Positions 32,895 through 40,814 of a DNA stretch of 40,814 nucleotides are shown here, in pieces. The DNA lies in contig JBEDUI010000102.1 of assembly GCA_040414495.1 (NCBI GenBank), forward strand, positions 1 to 40,814, given 5' to 3'. A program made the translations under genes and the position numbers. The notes below the pieces were generated by a model. It made no database searches and was not told the origin of the DNA. It saw nothing but the letters and a program-made list of their open reading frames with translations. Origin of the DNA: DATAVB01 sp040414495. GTDB lineage: Bacteria > Actinomycetota > Actinomycetes > Mycobacteriales > QHCD01. The number at the start of each line of letters is the position of its first letter. The first letter of the stretch is position 1.

Positions 32895-35112
32895 ACCGGG
32901 GAGCCTGCGCTCCGGGCGTGATGCGATCGCGACGCGCCCGGAGCTGTCCGGCGCCAGGCGGCGTCGACTGCTGAGTGAGTTTTACGACCAGCAGTTGGCG
33001 CCGCTGCTGCCGGATGCGCCCGGGGTTGCACTGGTTGCGGTCGGCAGCCTGGCCCGTAACGAGCCGGCACCGTACGGAGATATCGATCTCGTCATTGTCC
33101 ACAATGGAATTTCGGATATCGGGAAGATCGCCGACCAGGTCCTGTATCCCTTGTGGGACTCGGGAATCGCCGTCGATCACTCGGTCCGGACAATTGCCGA
33201 GAGTACGAAAATGGCCGAGCAGGATCTGGCTGTCGTGTTGGGTCTTATCGCGGCACGACCTATTGCCGGCGACCTGGAATTGGGAATTGAATTACGGTCG
33301 CGGGTCCGGGCCTCGTGGCGGCGGACGGCCCGCCGCCGGCTCGCGGACATGGCCGCCGCGGCCCGCGAACGCCTGGACCGGTTCGGCGAGCTGGCGTTTC
33401 TGCTCGAGCCGGACGTCAAGAACGCATTCGGCGGACTGCGGGAAATCCAGGCGCTGCAGGGATTGGCGATCGCGCAGCTGGCTGACGCCGGCGGGGCGGC
33501 CGTGACCTCGGCCCGCGACCTGCTGCTGGACGTACGCGGCGAACTGCACCACCGCGCCGGCCGCTCCCTGGATCGTCTCGTACAACAGGAGCAGGGGCAG
33601 CTGGCCAAGGAACTGGGGTACGGCGACGCGGATGCCTTGCTGCGCGCGGTTTCCGACGCCGGCCGAACGATTGCGTTCAGCTGGACCAGTGCGTTGGGTC
33701 GGATCGAATCGGCCGGTGGCGGGCGGCGCATACGGCGCCGGCCGCTGGCTGACGGCGTGGTCGCGCACGGCGGTGAGGTGACGTTGGCCCGGGACGCCCG
33801 CCCGACCGGCGACCTGTTGCTGCGGTTGGCGACCGCCTCGGCAACGTCCGGGCTGCCGATGTCCGCGTTCACCGTACGGTCCTTCACCGGCGTGCGGATG
33901 CCGACGCCGTGGCCAGTGGCGGCCCGACAGGCGTTGCTGGCGCTGTTGGAGACCGGCCGGCCGTTGGTTGATGTGGTGGAAACGCTGGACCGGGCCGGGC
34001 TCTGGGTCAATCTGCTGCCGGAGTGGGAGCAGGTGCGTTGCTTGCCGCAACGTGATCCGGTGCACCGGTTCACCGTGGACCGGCATCTGGTCGAAACGGT
34101 GGTCGGCGCGGCCGAGCGGGTACGGGAGGTGGCCCGGCCCGACCTGCTGCTGTTGGCCGCGCTGCTGCACGACATCGGCAAGGGCCGCGGCGGCGACCAC
34201 TCGGTCATCGGGGCTGGGCTGGCCGCCACGATCGTCGGGCGGCTCGGCCTGCCGACCGACGACGCGACGCTCGTGGTGGGCGCCGTACGGCATCACCTGC
34301 TGCTGCCGGACACCGCGACCCGGCGCGACCTGGACGATCCGGCCACCATCGCGTTGGTCGTCGACGCGCTGGACGGATCGGCCGAGTTGCTGGAGATTCT
34401 GGGCGCGCTGGCGATCGTGGACGGCGAGGCCACCGGCCCGGGCGCCTGGAATCGCTGGAAAGCCGGCCTGGTGGCCGATCTGGTCCGCCGGGTCCGGCAT
34501 GCGTTGGCCGGGACCGCGCTGCCGGCGGCCCCGCGGTTGAGTGCGGAACAGCGGGCGCTGGCGCAGACCGATGAGGTGCTGGTGCGGGGGAGCGAGGTCA
34601 CGGTGGCCGGGCCGGCGTTGAGCCGGGCCGCCGGGGTGTTCGCGCTGCATCAACTCGACGTCCGGCGGGCCACGGTCGATGCCGAGCTGCCGGTGGCGGT
34701 GTTCAGCGTGCAGCCGCGATTCGGCCGGCCCCCGGATGCGGCCCGGCTGCGGGCTGACCTGATCCGATTCCTACACGACCCGGCGGCGCTGCGGACCCGG
34801 CTGGCCTCGTTGGAGCGGACGTATCCGGTAGCGGCCGGATCGCCGGCGCCGCAGGTGTTGTGGTTCGACGACGAGGCGACCGGTGCGACCGTGGTCGAGC
34901 TGCGGGCGCCGAACACGATCGGGCTGCTGCATCGGGTGGCGCAGGCGCTGGAGCAGGCCGGCGTACAGATCCGCGCGGCCCGGATCAGCACCTTGGGCAG
35001 TGCCGTGGTGGACGCGTTCTACGTACGGTCCGGGCAGCAGCCGTTCGTGCCGCCGGAGCAGCGGGAGCGGATCACGACCGGCCTGCTGGCCGCGGCCGAA
35101 ACGCCCAGCTGA
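32875..35112 (+). CDS. glnD: PII nucleotidylyltransferase GlnD
   Basis: The 745-residue GlnD modifies and demodifies PII. It has an N-terminal nucleotidyltransferase domain (VGSLARNEPAPYGDIDLVIV near 56-75, with the two catalytic Asp residues). EPDVKNAFGGLREIQALQ follows near 180. The HD hydrolase domain is LLHDIGKGRGGDH near 433. A C-terminal ACT domain (VVELRAPNTIGLLHRVAQAL) completes it; a first ACT repeat ahead of it is weak. It is shorter than the E. coli enzyme (about 890), as is normal for actinobacteria. The GTG at 32875 lies inside glnB; no later start is better placed. Confidence 0.94.
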   Translation: MTATPSEPGSLRSGRDAIATRPELSGARRRRLLSEFYDQQLAPLLPDAPGVALVAVGSLARNEPAPYGDIDLVIVHNGISDIGKIADQVLYPLWDSGIAVDHSVRTIAESTKMAEQDLAVVLGLIAARPIAGDLELGIELRSRVRASWRRTARRRLADMAAAARERLDRFGELAFLLEPDVKNAFGGLREIQALQGLAIAQLADAGGAAVTSARDLLLDVRGELHHRAGRSLDRLVQQEQGQLAKELGYGDADALLRAVSDAGRTIAFSWTSALGRIESAGGGRRIRRRPLADGVVAHGGEVTLARDARPTGDLLLRLATASATSGLPMSAFTVRSFTGVRMPTPWPVAARQALLALLETGRPLVDVVETLDRAGLWVNLLPEWEQVRCLPQRDPVHRFTVDRHLVETVVGAAERVREVARPDLLLLAALLHDIGKGRGGDHSVIGAGLAATIVGRLGLPTDDATLVVGAVRHHLLLPDTATRRDLDDPATIALVVDALDGSAELLEILGALAIVDGEATGPGAWNRWKAGLVADLVRRVRHALAGTALPAAPRLSAEQRALAQTDEVLVRGSEVTVAGPALSRAAGVFALHQLDVRRATVDAELPVAVFSVQPRFGRPPDAARLRADLIRFLHDPAALRTRLASLERTYPVAAGSPAPQVLWFDDEATGATVVELRAPNTIGLLHRVAQALEQAGVQIRAARISTLGSAVVDAFYVRSGQQPFVPPEQRERITTGLLAAAETPS

Positions 35113-35115
35113 CAC

Positions 35116-35973
35116 TCACAGGTTCCAGAGGAACGCCGGCGCGTGCCGGACGATCGCGGTGACCTGACGGATGCGGCCGGGCAGCGACTCCGGCTCGACC
35201 AGCGACTCGTCCCAGGACAGCAACAGATCGCGCTCGATCCGCCAGGCGAACGGTTCGGTGGTCAGCATCTGCTCGACCGTACGCGGCGTGAGCAGCGCGA
35301 CCGCGAGCCGGCGGTCCCGGGCCAACACCTTGAACGACCGGTTGAACGCCTCGCTCTCGATCTCCACGTTGGGCAGACCGAGGATGCCCGATACCGGACG
35401 GATCAGCCGTTCGGGACCGACCGCGATCGGCGGCAGTTCGCCGGGCAGCCGGACCGCGACCACCCGGTAGACCGGCGGGCGACCAGGGCCCAGCCGTACG
35501 CCGTAGGAGAACGCGGTGAACTCGACCCCGTCCACCTTCCCGGACACCACGTCGTAGGCCTCGGCCCGCGGATCCATCGGCGGGCGCAGCAGCGATTCGG
35601 TCCGGTTCCGATCGTGCCGGCGGTACGTCCAGCCCTCGGCTTCGGCCACCTCGCTGACCCGGGGGTCGCTGCTCGGATCGACGCCGAGCCCGCCCGCGCC
35701 CCAGTAGCCGGGGTACCGAGCCGACAGCCCGGCCGTACTGCCATAGCCACCGCCCGGCCGGTTCGGCGGTGGGCGCAGTCGCGGTGTGTCGCTGGGTAGC
35801 AGGCCGGCGGCGAGCAGGCAGGCCGCGATGCCAGCCGCAAGGGCTCCGACGAGTACGGTTGTGGAGCCGTGGGACGAGCCGAGTACGCCCACCAGCGCCA
35901 GCACGAGCAGACCGGCCAGGGCCAGTAGAAAGCGTTGTAGGGACCGCCGTCGGGCGGAGCTCATCGGGCTCAT
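35116..35973 (-). CDS. Two-helix membrane protein of unknown function
   Basis: I do not recognise the family. From ATG 35973 the product is 285 residues. It has a basic N-terminus (SSARRRSLQR), two transmembrane helices (about 14-31 and 37-59), a Pro/Gly/Tyr-rich linker and a soluble domain from about 105 on. That domain has GWTYRRHDRN, AYDVVSGKVDGVEFTAFSYG, YRVVAVRLPG and LLLSWDESLVEPESLPGRI. The soluble part alternates predicted beta strands and helices with no catalytic motif visible, so a cytoplasmic or surface sensor or scaffold is possible. It is convergent with glnD (3 bases apart) and divergent from ffh. The best ribosome site belongs to a tiny ORF whose stop overlaps this ATG. Confidence 0.75.
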   Translation of the reverse strand: MSPMSSARRRSLQRFLLALAGLLVLALVGVLGSSHGSTTVLVGALAAGIAACLLAAGLLPSDTPRLRPPPNRPGGGYGSTAGLSARYPGYWGAGGLGVDPSSDPRVSEVAEAEGWTYRRHDRNRTESLLRPPMDPRAEAYDVVSGKVDGVEFTAFSYGVRLGPGRPPVYRVVAVRLPGELPPIAVGPERLIRPVSGILGLPNVEIESEAFNRSFKVLARDRRLAVALLTPRTVEQMLTTEPFAWRIERDLLLSWDESLVEPESLPGRIRQVTAIVRHAPAFLWNL

Positions 35974-35996
35974 TGGCGCAGCCCGGAATTTTTCAT
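35970..35996 (-). CDS. Eight-codon leader ORF coupled to the membrane protein gene
   Basis: ATG 35996 stands five bases after a perfect AGGAGG and encodes MKNSGLRQ before TGA. The TGA overlaps the ATG of the next gene as ATGA. The main gene has no ribosome site of its own, so ribosomes terminating here would reinitiate on it. Alternatively an indel has moved a once in-frame start out of frame. Confidence 0.5.
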   Translation of the reverse strand: MKNSGLRQ

Positions 35997-36122
35997 GTGA
36001 TCCTCCTGCCCAGCACAACGTCGCGGAACCGTTCCCCGTGCCGTACGTGCCAGCGGGCGAGCACCCAACTACTCTGGTGGACTGGTTCCCCCTGCACTAC
36101 AGATGAGGATTGAGACTGCGCC

Positions 36123-37643
36123 GTGTTCGACACCCTCTCCGAACGCCTTGACAAGGTCTTCACGTCGCTGCGCGGCAAAGGTCGCCTCTCCAGCGCCGAT
36201 ATCGACGCAACCGCGCGGGAGATCCGGATTGCCCTGCTGGAGGCGGACGTAGCGCTGCCGGCGGTACGGGCGTTTATCAGCGCGGTCAAGGAGCGCGCGC
36301 AGGGGTCGGAGGTCTCGCAGGCCCTCAACCCGGCGCAGCAGGTCATCAAGATCGTCAACGAGGAACTGATCGGCATCCTCGGCGGCGAGACCCGTCGCAT
36401 CCGGTTCGCCAAGAACCCGCCAACCGTGATCCTGCTGGCCGGTCTGCAGGGGGCCGGTAAGACGACGCTGGCCGGCAAGCTGGGCCGCTGGCTCAAGGGC
36501 CAGGGGCACACGCCGCTGTTGATCGCGGCCGACCTACAGCGGCCGAACGCGGTCACCCAGCTGCAGGTCGTGGGCGAGCAGGCCGGGGTCGAGGTGTACG
36601 CGCCGCACCCGGGTTCGCAGGAGAATGGCGGGCCGGCCGGTGACCCGGTCGAGGTCGCCCGCAGCGGGGTCGAGGAGGCCAGGCGGCGGCAGTACGACGT
36701 GGTCGTGGTCGACACCGCCGGTCGGCTCGGCGTCGACGCCGAGATGATGGCCCAGGCGGCCGCGATCCGCGATGCGGTGTCGCCGGACGAGACGTTGTTC
36801 GTCGTCGACGCGATGATCGGTCAGGACGCGGTGACGACGGCGACCGCGTTCCGCGACGGCGTCGGCTTTTCCGGTGTGGTGCTGACCAAACTGGACGGTG
36901 ACGCTCGGGGTGGTGCGGCCCTGTCGGTCCGGTACGTCACCGGCGAGCCGATCATGTTCGCCTCCATCGGCGAGAAGCTCACAGATTTCGACGTTTTCCA
37001 CCCTGAGCGGATGGCCTCGCGCATCCTCGGCATGGGCGACGTACTCACCCTCATCGAGCAGGCCGAGGCTTCTTTCGACGCCGACCAGGCCGAGAAGATG
37101 GCCGGCAAGATCAGCTCGGGTACGGATTTCACGCTCGAGGATTTCCTCGAGCAGATGATGGCCATCAAGAAAATGGGCCCGATTTCCAACATTCTCGGAA
37201 TGTTGCCCGGCATGGGCCAGATGAAGGATCAGCTCGATCAGGTCGACGACAAGGATTTGGATCGTACGGCGGCGATTATCCGTTCGATGACGCCGGCCGA
37301 ACGGAACGATCCGAAGATCATCAACGGTTCGCGTCGGGCCCGGATCGCCGCTGGTTCCGGCGTTGCGGTCTTCGAGGTCAATCAGTTGGTGGATCGGTTC
37401 TTCGAGGCGCGCAAGATGATGGCGCAGATGGCCGGTGGCCTCGGGCTTCCGGGTATGCGTCGGACGTCGAAAAAGGCCAAGGGCAAAAAGGGTAAGAAGG
37501 GAAAGGCGCCCCGCGGCGCGACCCCGCCGAGAATGCCCAGTGGATTCCCCGCGGGTATGAATGGCGGACCGAGCGGTATGCCACAGCTTCCGCCCGGCAC
37601 CAACCTGCCCGACCTGACGAAGCTGAAATTCCCTAAGAAGTGA
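36123..37643 (+). CDS. ffh: Signal recognition particle protein Ffh
   Basis: Ffh binds signal sequences and the SRP RNA and delivers ribosomes to FtsY. The 506-residue protein begins MFDTLSERLDKVFTSLRGKG. The G domain has GLQGAGKTTLAGKLG near 107, DTAGRLGVDAEMM and TKLDGDARGGAA. The methionine-rich M domain (about 325-440) has GMLPGMGQMKDQL and GSGVAVFEVNQLVDRF. The C-terminal tail is basic (KKAKGKKGKKGKAPRG), then Pro/Gly/Met-rich and longer than in E. coli. Start is GTG 36123. Its stop overlaps the next GTG (GTGA). The SRP RNA gene is not in the window. Confidence 0.97.
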   Translation: MFDTLSERLDKVFTSLRGKGRLSSADIDATAREIRIALLEADVALPAVRAFISAVKERAQGSEVSQALNPAQQVIKIVNEELIGILGGETRRIRFAKNPPTVILLAGLQGAGKTTLAGKLGRWLKGQGHTPLLIAADLQRPNAVTQLQVVGEQAGVEVYAPHPGSQENGGPAGDPVEVARSGVEEARRRQYDVVVVDTAGRLGVDAEMMAQAAAIRDAVSPDETLFVVDAMIGQDAVTTATAFRDGVGFSGVVLTKLDGDARGGAALSVRYVTGEPIMFASIGEKLTDFDVFHPERMASRILGMGDVLTLIEQAEASFDADQAEKMAGKISSGTDFTLEDFLEQMMAIKKMGPISNILGMLPGMGQMKDQLDQVDDKDLDRTAAIIRSMTPAERNDPKIINGSRRARIAAGSGVAVFEVNQLVDRFFEARKMMAQMAGGLGLPGMRRTSKKAKGKKGKKGKAPRGATPPRMPSGFPAGMNGGPSGMPQLPPGTNLPDLTKLKFPKK

Positions 37644-38707
37644 GCCTGCACCTCGCGGGGGTCGTACTGCCCGAAGGGGAGCACCGGGATCTGTGGATCC
37701 GGGACGGGCGCATTACGTTCGAGCCGGTCGCGGGTGCCGAAACAGTGGTCCGGTCTGGTTGGATCGTGCCTGGTCTGGTCGATGCGCACTGCCACGTCGG
37801 CCTGAGTCCCGCCGGGCACGCCGATCCGGATGGTCAGCGCAAGCAGGCGTACGCCGATCGGGATGCCGGTGCATTGTTGGTACGGGACGCGGGGTCCCCT
37901 GTGGACACTCGTTGGTTGGACGACGTTTCTGACGCACCGCGGATTATCCGGGCCGGTCGGCATCTGGCCCGTACTCGCCGCTATATCAGGGATCTGGCCA
38001 TCGAACTGGAGCCGGCCGACCTGGCTGCTGAGATCGTACGGCAGGCCGCGGTCAGCGACGGCTGGGTGAAGATCGTTGGCGACTGGATCGACCGTTCGGT
38101 CGGCGATCTGGCTCCGGAGTGGCCGCGGGAGACCGTGATCGAAGCGGTCCGGGCTGCGCATTCGGCCGGTGCTCGGGTTGCGGTGCATACGTTCGGCGAG
38201 GAGGCGTTGCCGGATCTGTTGGCGGCCGGCGTCGATTCGATCGAGCACGGCACCGGGCTGACCGAGGACCTGATCGCGCTGATGGCGCAGCGGGGTACGG
38301 CCCTGGTGCCGACCCTGGTCAATATCGACAATTTTCCGGAGATCGCCGATTCGGCTACGCGATTCCCGGTTTACGCCGCGCGAATGCGGCGGCTGCATGG
38401 GAGTTCGCGGGCCCGGCTGCGGGCCGCCTACGAGGCCGGGGTGCCGATTTACGCCGGTACCGATGCGGGCAGCATGTTGCAGCACGGCCGGATCGTCGAC
38501 GAGGTTCGGGAACTGGCGTTGGCGGGAATGTCCACTGTGGATGCTTTGGCCGCGGCATCCTGGCGGGCCCGGGAATGGCTGGGGCTGCGAGGAATTGTGG
38601 AAGGTGCTCCGGCGGATTTGGTCGTTTATGACTCCGATCCGCTGGCTGATCTGTCGGCGTTGGTGGAGCCGGGGCGGATCGTGTTGAAAGGCTCCGTGGT
38701 GCGGTGA
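37640..38707 (+). CDS. Amidohydrolase family metalloenzyme
   Basis: The 355-residue imidazolonepropionase-like amidohydrolase has the metal-binding HxH in GLVDAHCHVG near 52. A possible carboxylated Lys is in VKIVGDWID near 140. Further metal ligands are VAVHTFGEE, SIEHGTGL and the Asp of YAGTDAGSM near 270. It ends with the usual small beta domain (GAPADLVVYDSDPLADLS). The substrate is unknown. The GTG start overlaps the ffh stop, and its own stop overlaps the next GTG, so all three genes are coupled. M. tuberculosis has a related amidohydrolase (Rv2915c) just after ffh. Confidence 0.87.
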   Translation: MSLHLAGVVLPEGEHRDLWIRDGRITFEPVAGAETVVRSGWIVPGLVDAHCHVGLSPAGHADPDGQRKQAYADRDAGALLVRDAGSPVDTRWLDDVSDAPRIIRAGRHLARTRRYIRDLAIELEPADLAAEIVRQAAVSDGWVKIVGDWIDRSVGDLAPEWPRETVIEAVRAAHSAGARVAVHTFGEEALPDLLAAGVDSIEHGTGLTEDLIALMAQRGTALVPTLVNIDNFPEIADSATRFPVYAARMRRLHGSSRARLRAAYEAGVPIYAGTDAGSMLQHGRIVDEVRELALAGMSTVDALAAASWRAREWLGLRGIVEGAPADLVVYDSDPLADLSALVEPGRIVLKGSVVR

Positions 38708-39261
38708 AATCCGTGGTGCTGGTCAACGGCATTCCCGGATCGGGAAAGAGCACGCTGTGTGCCGCGCTGGGGCCCGAACTGGGAATTCCTTTGCTGGGCA
38801 AGGATACGATCAAGGAAACGCTGTTCGACACGCTTGGCGTGGCCGATAGAGACTGGTCGATGAAGCTGGGTCTGGCCAGTGCCAAGGTGATCTGGGCGTT
38901 GGTGCGGTCAAATCCGGGGCCGGTGCTGATCGACAGCAATATCTCGCCATCGACCCGGCCGTATTTTGTTGAGGACGCTGTTTCCGCTGGCGTTGATCGC
39001 ATCATCGAGGTGTGGTGCGAGATCGCGACGGAGGTAGCGTTTGCGCGGTATGCGGCGCGGATCAACGCTGGTCGCCATCCCGGTCATTGCGACGATGCGC
39101 TGGCGACCGAGGGCGCGGCGCGGTGGGCGCCGCAGAATGAGCCAGCGCGACTCGGGTCGTTGTTGCGAGTGCCGACCGACCGGCCGGTGGATATTCGTGG
39201 AGTAGCGGAGTGGGTTCGGCGTGAACTCGCTGATTCGGAGTCTGATTATTCGGCGAGCTAG
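38704..39261 (+). CDS. Small P-loop kinase-like ATPase
   Basis: The 185-residue protein begins MKSVVLVNGIPGSGKST, a clear Walker A motif at 9-17. Then come LLGKDTIKETLFDTLGV, a typical zeta-toxin or chloramphenicol-phosphotransferase-like lid and substrate helix, and PVLIDSNISPSTRPYF as Walker B. RYAARINAGRHPGH is an arginine-rich lid. This is the predicted-kinase group that phosphorylates small molecules, substrate unknown. No antitoxin is adjacent, so I do not call a toxin. GTG 38704 overlaps the amidohydrolase stop by 4 bases, so it may act in the same pathway. The 158 bases after it hold no gene. Confidence 0.75.
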   Translation: MKSVVLVNGIPGSGKSTLCAALGPELGIPLLGKDTIKETLFDTLGVADRDWSMKLGLASAKVIWALVRSNPGPVLIDSNISPSTRPYFVEDAVSAGVDRIIEVWCEIATEVAFARYAARINAGRHPGHCDDALATEGAARWAPQNEPARLGSLLRVPTDRPVDIRGVAEWVRRELADSESDYSAS

Positions 39262-39419
39262 TCGGACCCTATGAGGCATTGGTCGGAGCCGTGCACGCGA
39301 ACGTTGCCTGTATCGCTTATGTGGCGCGGATTGTGACGTGTTGGTGACCGGCGGTAAGTCTTTTTGGCCGGGCGTTTCTGCGGCCAGAATTGTCGGTGGG
39401 TGGTTGTAGCGTTGTGTTT

Positions 39420-40749
39420 ATGAGTAGTGCGACGCCTTTTGACCCGGATCCGTTGGAGGATCTTCTCGGGTTGATGGAGGCTGTCGCGGATCGGTTCGAT
39501 AAGGCGGAGTTGTGGTGTTCGCGGGGGCCGAATTTAGCCGAGGCGGCGGAACGGTATGAGCGGGTGGTGCGGCGGTTCGAGTTCGGTCGACTCCGTTTCG
39601 CCGCTGAGTGTGTTGTGCAGGATGTGCCTGGTCAGGAAGCTGAATTGTCGACCGAGGCGTTTTTGCAGGCGCGGTTGCGGCTTTCGCCCGGTGAGGCGAA
39701 GGCTCGGGTCCGTTCGGCGCAGGAATTGGTCGGCTCGGTGAGTATCTCGGGTGAGATGGTGGAGCCGGGCCGGCCACCGCCCTTGCCGCCGCTGAAGGCG
39801 CTCTCTCGACGGAGCATGTAGGCGTGATCGGCCAGGCGATCAAGGACTCCCGTCCGCGGTCGGTGTGCGGGAGCGATCCGAGGCGGAACAATTTCTGGCC
39901 GAACAATCCCGAGACATGGACCCATCCCGTGTTCGCGTATTAGCGCGACGGCTGCACGCGGTATTGGATCCGGACGGCACTCTGGATGAGGACAAGCCGG
40001 AACGCCGAGAATTAGTCTTCCGCCGCGATGTGGGTGGCATGGATTACGTGCGTGGCCGGCTCGATGCTGAGGCCTCGGCCACCGTCCAGGCCGCGCTCGG
40101 CGCATTCGCCCAACCGCAGCTCGCGCAGGATGATGTGCCGGACACCCGCTCGCGCAGCCGGCGCATGACCGACGCCCTCGTCGAATTGTGCGATCGGACG
40201 CTGGCCGACGGTAGCTTGCCTACGGTCGGTGGGGAGAAACCGCAAGTCACCGTCACGATCGCGCTGGATGACCTGCGCGGTCAACGGTCTGACGAGAGGT
40301 TAAAGCGGTCGGGCACCGGAATGTTGGGCACCAGGGCCGCGATCACTGCCGAAGCCGCCCGCCGGATCGCCTGCGACGCAGCCGTTATTCCGATCATTTT
40401 TGGCAGTGCGAGTGAACCGCTGGATATCGGCCGCGCGAGCCGAACTATCCCGACCGGAATTCGGCGTGCCGTCGTCGCCCGCGATATCGGCTGCGTACAC
40501 CCCGGCTGCACCGCCCCCGCCGTCTGGTGCCAGACACATCATGTCGAAGACCGGGCCGACGGCGGACCGACGTCACTAAATAATCTGGTACTGCTGTGCC
40601 CCCGGCACCACTGGACCGTCTACCACGAGGGCTGGCGCATCGAATTTCACCATGGAATTCCGCACGTGATCCCGCCGCCGATCGTCGACCCGCGGCAGCG
40701 GCCGCGACGTAACACCATGCACGACCAACCCGGCCGTCCGAGCGGATAG
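39420..40749 (+). pseudogene. DUF222/13E12-type HNH endonuclease, two frameshifts
   Basis: The first segment (ATG 39420) carries the DUF222 part with RVVRRFEFGRLRFAAECV and LRLSPGEAKARVRSAQELV. It shifts frame near 39770 and would stop at 39819-39821. A middle segment in another frame (about 39770-39848) reads PATALAAAEGALSTEHVGV then IGQAIK, exactly the expected family sequence. A third frame from about 39849 reads LPSAVGVRERSEAEQFLAEQ and runs to 40749. It includes the HNH core CVHPGCTAPAVWCQTHHVED, then GGPTSLNNLVLLCPRHH. The second shift looks like a 1-base loss. The first fits loss of one GGCC from a GGCC repeat. The family is abundant and repeated in actinobacteria, often inside mobile or variable regions. 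Confidence 0.85.
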
Positions 40750-40779
40750 ACACAACGCTAAGGGGGGAGTGGTCGGCGG

Positions 40780-40802
40780 CCCGCGCACGAGCAGTGCGCG
40801 GG
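40780..40802 (+). terminator. Hairpin after the HNH pseudogene
   Basis: Nine-base perfect arms CCCGCGCAC/GTGCGCGGG (40780-40788, 40794-40802) with a 5-base loop, 30 bases after the pseudogene stop. No T-run is seen. Confidence 0.55.
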
Positions 40803-40814
40803 TGGTGCGGAGCG

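Noticed and set aside
38704..39261. Zeta-like toxin of a toxin-antitoxin pair
   Set aside because: The fold is related, but there is no adjacent antitoxin gene and the gene is coupled to a metabolic enzyme, so a small-molecule kinase is more likely.
39765..39860. Programmed frameshifting in the HNH gene
   Set aside because: Two separate shifts would be needed and neither site has a slippery heptamer or a clear downstream structure. Loss-of-function mutation is simpler.

Overview
This is a high-GC actinobacterial chromosome segment. It carries a core gene order that is largely shared with the Mycobacterium tuberculosis Rv2986c to Rv2915c region and with other Actinomycetes: hup, mutT1, ppk, cofC, gpsA, ddl, DUF3515, thiL, rpmB, DAK2, recG, rsmD, coaD, sepIVA-like, DUF177, rpmF, rnc, mutM, acyP, smc, ftsY, amtB, glnB, glnD, ffh and an amidohydrolase. 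GTG starts are common, two genes look leaderless (ddl and rsmD), and CofC/FbiD points to coenzyme F420 synthesis. I cannot name the genus from sequence alone.

Layout. 1-4.0 kb: the basic tail of an HU-like protein and its terminator face a leftward cluster cofC-ppk-mutT1. 4.1-9.0 kb: rightward plsC-gpsA-cystathionine lyase-like-ddl-phzF-like. 9.0-13.1 kb: leftward DUF3515 and a stand-alone RAM-domain gene, then rightward thiL, a cytidylate-kinase-like gene and a FUSC membrane protein, then leftward rpmB. 13.3-16.9 kb: DAK2-recG. 16.9-18.6 kb: a 1.7 kb non-coding island between convergent recG and helR, full of inverted and tandem repeats. 18.6-20.7 kb: leftward helR. 21.0-25.6 kb: rsmD-coaD-sepIVA-like-DUF177-rpmF-rnc-mutM-acyP. 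25.7-31.0 kb: a small coiled-coil gene, smc and ftsY. 31.1-35.1 kb: amtB-glnB-glnD behind a probable GlnR box. 35.1-36.0 kb: a leftward two-helix membrane protein of unknown function with a possible leader peptide. 36.1-39.3 kb: ffh-amidohydrolase-P-loop kinase, joined by 4-base overlaps. 39.4-40.7 kb: a frameshifted DUF222/13E12 HNH endonuclease pseudogene.

How it works together. Most genes are housekeeping: phospholipid precursor supply (plsC, gpsA), cell wall precursor (ddl), thiamine (thiL), coenzyme A (coaD), ribosome parts and RNA processing (rpmB, rpmF, DUF177, rsmD, rnc), DNA repair and chromosome organisation (mutT1, recG, mutM, smc), membrane protein targeting (ffh, ftsY), nitrogen sensing (amtB, glnB, glnD) and polyphosphate (ppk).

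The most unusual sequence is the recG-helR island. It holds two 66-base hairpins with identical 16-base arms and unrelated loops of identical length (34 bases). They flank a nine-unit GC-rich minisatellite. This is the layout expected of REPIN-like elements. Nearby are a nested inverted repeat and what looks like the decayed start of a secreted protein gene.
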